From Candidatus Sulfotelmatobacter sp. (lineage in GTDB: Bacteria > Acidobacteriota > Terriglobia > Terriglobales > Acidobacteriaceae), in contig JADGNQ010000003.1 of NCBI GenBank assembly GCA_017883385.1, positions 1-64,000 on the forward strand: a stretch of 64,000 bases of DNA, read 5' to 3'. Position numbers and translations under genes: made by a program. Each line of letters begins with the position of its first letter. The first letter of the stretch is position 1. Below the pieces are notes generated by a model. That model saw only the letters and a program-made list of their open reading frames with translations. It made no database searches and was not told the DNA's origin. Of this stretch, positions 61,235 to 64,000 are shown piece by piece.

Positions 61235-64000
61235 TTAGAACTCGTACCGCAGCGCGAACTGCATTACGCGAGGATTGGTGAGCAGGCCGCTGAATGCGCC
61301 GAACGAGCCCTGTTGATCAAGGTTGTTCGTAACCGTGTTCACGTCGAACTCCGGATGATTCAGTACGTTGAACACCTCCCAACGGAATTTCAGCAGATGG
61401 GATTCAGCATACGGCATCTTCCACGCCTTGCTGAGGGCGGCGTCCAAGCCGGCAAAACCGGGGCCACGAACCTGGCTGCGGCCGCCCGACTCGCCTGGGA
61501 AATCATTTCTGAACGCCCCAATCCCCGTCGGTCCAAGAGGATCTGGGAAGAGATTGGGGACGACGATAGCCGAGTTGCTGGTCTGCTTCGTGACCCCGGT
61601 GTGAACCGGACCAATTTGCGTTGCCGCTCCGCCTAGTTGCCAGTTCGTCGGCCAGGTACCACCGTTGCCGATGGTTAACGGTAAACCGCTCGTCCAGCGA
61701 ACCAAGCCAGACAAGCTCCAACCACCAATAATCGAATTGGTCACGCCATTTGCGTTCCGGGCGACGTACTTACCCTTGCCGAACGGCAATTCGAAAATGA
61801 AGTTCGCGTTGAGTTGGTGGGTTGTATCGAAGTCAGAGATACCCCGTTGCTGGTTGGGACTCCACGTGTTGATGATGTTCCCGCTGATGCCGCCACCCAC
61901 GCCGTTATACGGCAGAACGCGTTCGGCAGAGGAGGACAAGTCAATCGACTTGGAGAAGGTGTAGTTGACGTCGAACTGCATGCCACTCGACATATGCTTT
62001 CGCAGGCTGATTTGCATCGCGTTGTAATTTGCGTTGCCGATCGACCGCCATGCGTACAACGAGTGAAACTGGCTGTTGAAATATGCGTTCGGCCCCAGGA
62101 CGGTCGGGTAGTGATTCAGCGAGCAAGGGTTGCCGTTCGCAGAATAGGTGCAACCGGCCAGCCCCGGGATCATGCCCGCAATACCGGCTACGCTCGAAGG
62201 GTTGAAGTCGGACCCGGCGTAGTCAATCGCGGACAGAGCGGTGGTTTCGTTGAAGGTAAAGCCCGAGTAGAGATCATAAGCAGCCTGGAGAGGATCGGTC
62301 GTGAACTGGAAAGGATGCTTCGCCGGGTTTCCGGCTACGTTACCCGTTGCCGCCAGGTTGTACTGGTCGCCGGGTTGCAGGGGCGCAATCATATCCTGCC
62401 AGTAGGCAGCCGTCGGACCTACCAAAGCGGGCGTGATGTCACTGGTCGCCGTGCCTTGCGCTGCCAACTCGGAGAGACGCCGGGCAGCGGCGAAGTAGGC
62501 TACGCCTGACTTCTTGTCGACCAAGTCCAGCGGCATGGCCAGATCTTCCTGGGCCAGAAGACGATGCGAGAGCCGCCCCACATAAGAAACTTCCAGGCTC
62601 AAGCTCTTCGTCAATTCTCGACCCACCGACAGATCCAGAGTGTAGGAATACGGGGTCTTGATCTTATCGTCCAACCCCCAATAGATTCCCAGCCCCGTGC
62701 CCGCAGGCGGAGGCGTGTATGGAAATCCTCCCGTCGGCGTGGGTGGGGCAAACGGTGTGGTGCCATCGAAAAGCGTGGTGGGTATACTGGTCAGGCTCGT
62801 CAATCGCGGTGCGTTGCTCGCGGTGGGCAGAACGGCGTTGGTGAGATTCGTGGAAAGACCGAATGAGCCGTTGGTGTCAAAACTGGAGAGCAATCCGGGC
62901 CCGATGTGATCGTAGGCGATTCCGAAGCCCCCGCGAATCACAGTCTTGTCGCCATCGCCCACTAGATGCCTCAGCCAACCTCCCTCCGGCCGGGGAGTGT
63001 AAGCGATGGAGATCTTCGGAGCGAAGTTGTGGAAGTCCCAGCTGTAGTATCCCTTCTTGCCATTCGCCGCCCCCGCCAAGGCAAATGTGACCAAAGGATC
63101 CGTATTGGAGGGAATGCCGTTCAGCATGTCCTGCTGCCGTTGCTTGAACCACTGCCCCATGCTAAACGTGGGCGCGACCTCGGTACCGGTGGTCTCCCAA
63201 GGCGGAGAGAACAACGAGTAGCGCAGGCCCAGGTTCACCGTCAGGTTGGGCTTCATCCGGTACGAATCCTGGACGTAGAACTCGTATTCGTCAGCGCCCC
63301 AGTGACGGGCCACGGGAGCTCCTGCCGGCAGCGCCGTTCCGTTCTTCTGGAAGTTGAAGAATGCGTTATATTCCGTGACCATGCCCAACAGCGCAATTGT
63401 CGGGTAGTCGTACTGATTGTTGAAATTATTGTCGACGGCCGGTAAACCGTTATTCGCAGGATCGAACGGACTGGGCGTATTGGCGAACCCGGCTGTGTCC
63501 ATCGCCGAAACATTGGTCACGCCGTTCGGAAAGGAATTGAAGAAGTTGTTGCGTGGACTCCGGATGAAGCGGAGGTTCGCGCCAAACTGCACCGTGTGCT
63601 TCCCTCTCGACCAGGAAACATCATCCACGAAGTTCTCAACCGTGGACCGAAAATCTTGTCCGCGGGTTACCGATTCGCTGGAGTTGTTCGCTGTGCTGTT
63701 ATCGTTGAGTCCGCGGAAAAAAATTGCCGCCGTCGAATCATTGTTGCCGGGCAACCCCCAGCTTTGGCGAGTGTATCCCCAATGGAAGTTGTTGAGGAGC
63801 GTAGGTCGCAGGGTGGCTGTGTAGCCCAGCGTGAAGCCCTTGCTGTAGTCGAGTTGACTGGTCAACGGAGCAGTCCCTGGAAGATAAGGAGCGCCGGAAC
63901 GGTTGTCATTTCGCAATGCGCCGCGCCAGAACAGAGTGTGGTTCCCGTTTTGCGTGACCTTGTAATCCACCCGAGCGATATACCAGTTCTTGTTGGTTGG
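61235..64000 (-). CDS. Oar-like TonB-dependent receptor, 5' end outside the window
   Basis: At least 921 residues visible; the frame runs off the right edge (NKNWYIARVDYKVTQNGNHT), so N-terminal plug and carboxypeptidase-regulatory-like domains are not seen. The visible part is a large outer-membrane barrel typical of acidobacterial Oar-type receptors: DDVSWSRGKHTVQFGANLRF, RMKPNLTVNLGLRYSLFSPP, VIRGGFGIAYDH, SKSLSLEVSYVGRLSHRL, GMQFDVNYTFSKSIDLSSSA, and the end PRVMQFALRYEF with a terminal Phe. Such receptors import or bind large substrates, often plant polysaccharide or peptide. TonB at 49424 could energise it. Its neighbour is the glycosidase-like fusion, convergently transcribed. Confidence 0.9.
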   Translation of the reverse strand, partial: PTNKNWYIARVDYKVTQNGNHTLFWRGALRNDNRSGAPYLPGTAPLTSQLDYSKGFTLGYTATLRPTLLNNFHWGYTRQSWGLPGNNDSTAAIFFRGLNDNSTANNSSESVTRGQDFRSTVENFVDDVSWSRGKHTVQFGANLRFIRSPRNNFFNSFPNGVTNVSAMDTAGFANTPSPFDPANNGLPAVDNNFNNQYDYPTIALLGMVTEYNAFFNFQKNGTALPAGAPVARHWGADEYEFYVQDSYRMKPNLTVNLGLRYSLFSPPWETTGTEVAPTFSMGQWFKQRQQDMLNGIPSNTDPLVTFALAGAANGKKGYYSWDFHNFAPKISIAYTPRPEGGWLRHLVGDGDKTVIRGGFGIAYDHIGPGLLSSFDTNGSFGLSTNLTNAVLPTASNAPRLTSLTSIPTTLFDGTTPFAPPTPTGGFPYTPPPAGTGLGIYWGLDDKIKTPYSYTLDLSVGRELTKSLSLEVSYVGRLSHRLLAQEDLAMPLDLVDKKSGVAYFAAARRLSELAAQGTATSDITPALVGPTAAYWQDMIAPLQPGDQYNLAATGNVAGNPAKHPFQFTTDPLQAAYDLYSGFTFNETTALSAIDYAGSDFNPSSVAGIAGMIPGLAGCTYSANGNPCSLNHYPTVLGPNAYFNSQFHSLYAWRSIGNANYNAMQISLRKHMSSGMQFDVNYTFSKSIDLSSSAERVLPYNGVGGGISGNIINTWSPNQQRGISDFDTTHQLNANFIFELPFGKGKYVARNANGVTNSIIGGWSLSGLVRWTSGLPLTIGNGGTWPTNWQLGGAATQIGPVHTGVTKQTSNSAIVVPNLFPDPLGPTGIGAFRNDFPGESGGRSQVRGPGFAGLDAALSKAWKMPYAESHLLKFRWEVFNVLNHPEFDVNTVTNNLDQQGSFGAFSGLLTNPRVMQFALRYEF

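Noticed and set aside
1-64000. CRISPR arrays, rRNA genes, complete insertion sequences
   Set aside because: I saw no regularly spaced repeats, no rRNA-like sequence and no transposase gene in the window.

Overview
The window reads as chromosome of a soil bacterium of the phylum Acidobacteriota (Terriglobia-like). The reasons are a VWFA-related acidobacterial domain protein, an Oar-like TonB-dependent receptor cut by the right edge, many exported enzymes with twin-arginine (Tat) signals, PQQ-type beta-propellers, DUF5666/DUF5818-type small secreted proteins and a 'CCTTCGCTTCGCTCAG' intergenic repeat that I associate with this phylum. No database search was possible; names rest on motifs and remembered families.

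Layout. 1-1266: right end of a probable genomic island (partial MOSC gene, HNH-like hypothetical, inverted and direct repeats, and a 3' fragment of a tRNA-Thr(CGU) gene that looks like an attachment site). 1309-8829: exported sugar-acid/amino-sugar type enzymes (SelA-like PLP enzyme plus EF_0837-like amidohydrolase) divergent from a DUF362 / PQQ-propeller / ApbE / unknown operon. 8996-13302: YegD-like Hsp70, secreted Nif3-like protein, beta-helix protein. 13485-19337: quinoprotein dehydrogenase and mutarotase-like gene, divergent from a second Tat-exported PLP enzyme followed by a secreted protein of three fused RidA domains. A GntR-type palindrome lies in the divergent promoter region.

20008-43797: a surface-polysaccharide locus. 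It holds an ECF sigma factor, two paralogous surface proteins near its ends, a GT4 glycosyltransferase, a 1407-residue TPR/outer-membrane-barrel exporter (BcsC/PgaA-like layout), an ATGA-coupled operon linking a GT-C-like membrane enzyme to a GtrB-like GT2 through three secreted proteins of unknown role, a GH99-like lipoprotein, a Wzx-like flippase fused to a 'DGNHR' domain, a membrane-tethered STAS protein, a TMK-like kinase, a TPR lipoprotein/secreted protein and a nucleotidyltransferase.

43864-55105: a mixed envelope/stress region. It contains a 36-residue zinc-ribbon protein, a VWFA protein, a stand-alone GroEL apical domain (no ATPase domain) directly behind a Crp/Fnr regulator, a TonB protein, an ice-binding-like adhesin and an Ig-phosphoesterase. 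A 16-bp palindrome TGNNCA-N4-TGNNCA occurs about seven times in this 6-kb stretch, mostly between genes, and is my best candidate for the operator of that Crp/Fnr protein.

55160-64000: a frameshifted Ig-repeat pseudogene, intergenic repeats, two Tat-exported sugar enzymes (Gfo/Idh/MocA and a sugar isomerase/epimerase), a glycosidase-like/FGE-like fusion and the TonB receptor. The most interesting items are the predicted Crp/Fnr regulon, the natural GroEL apical 'mini-chaperone', the periplasmic PLP enzyme plus triple-RidA pair, the flippase-DGNHR and STAS-membrane fusions, and the tandem 139-nt structured repeats.
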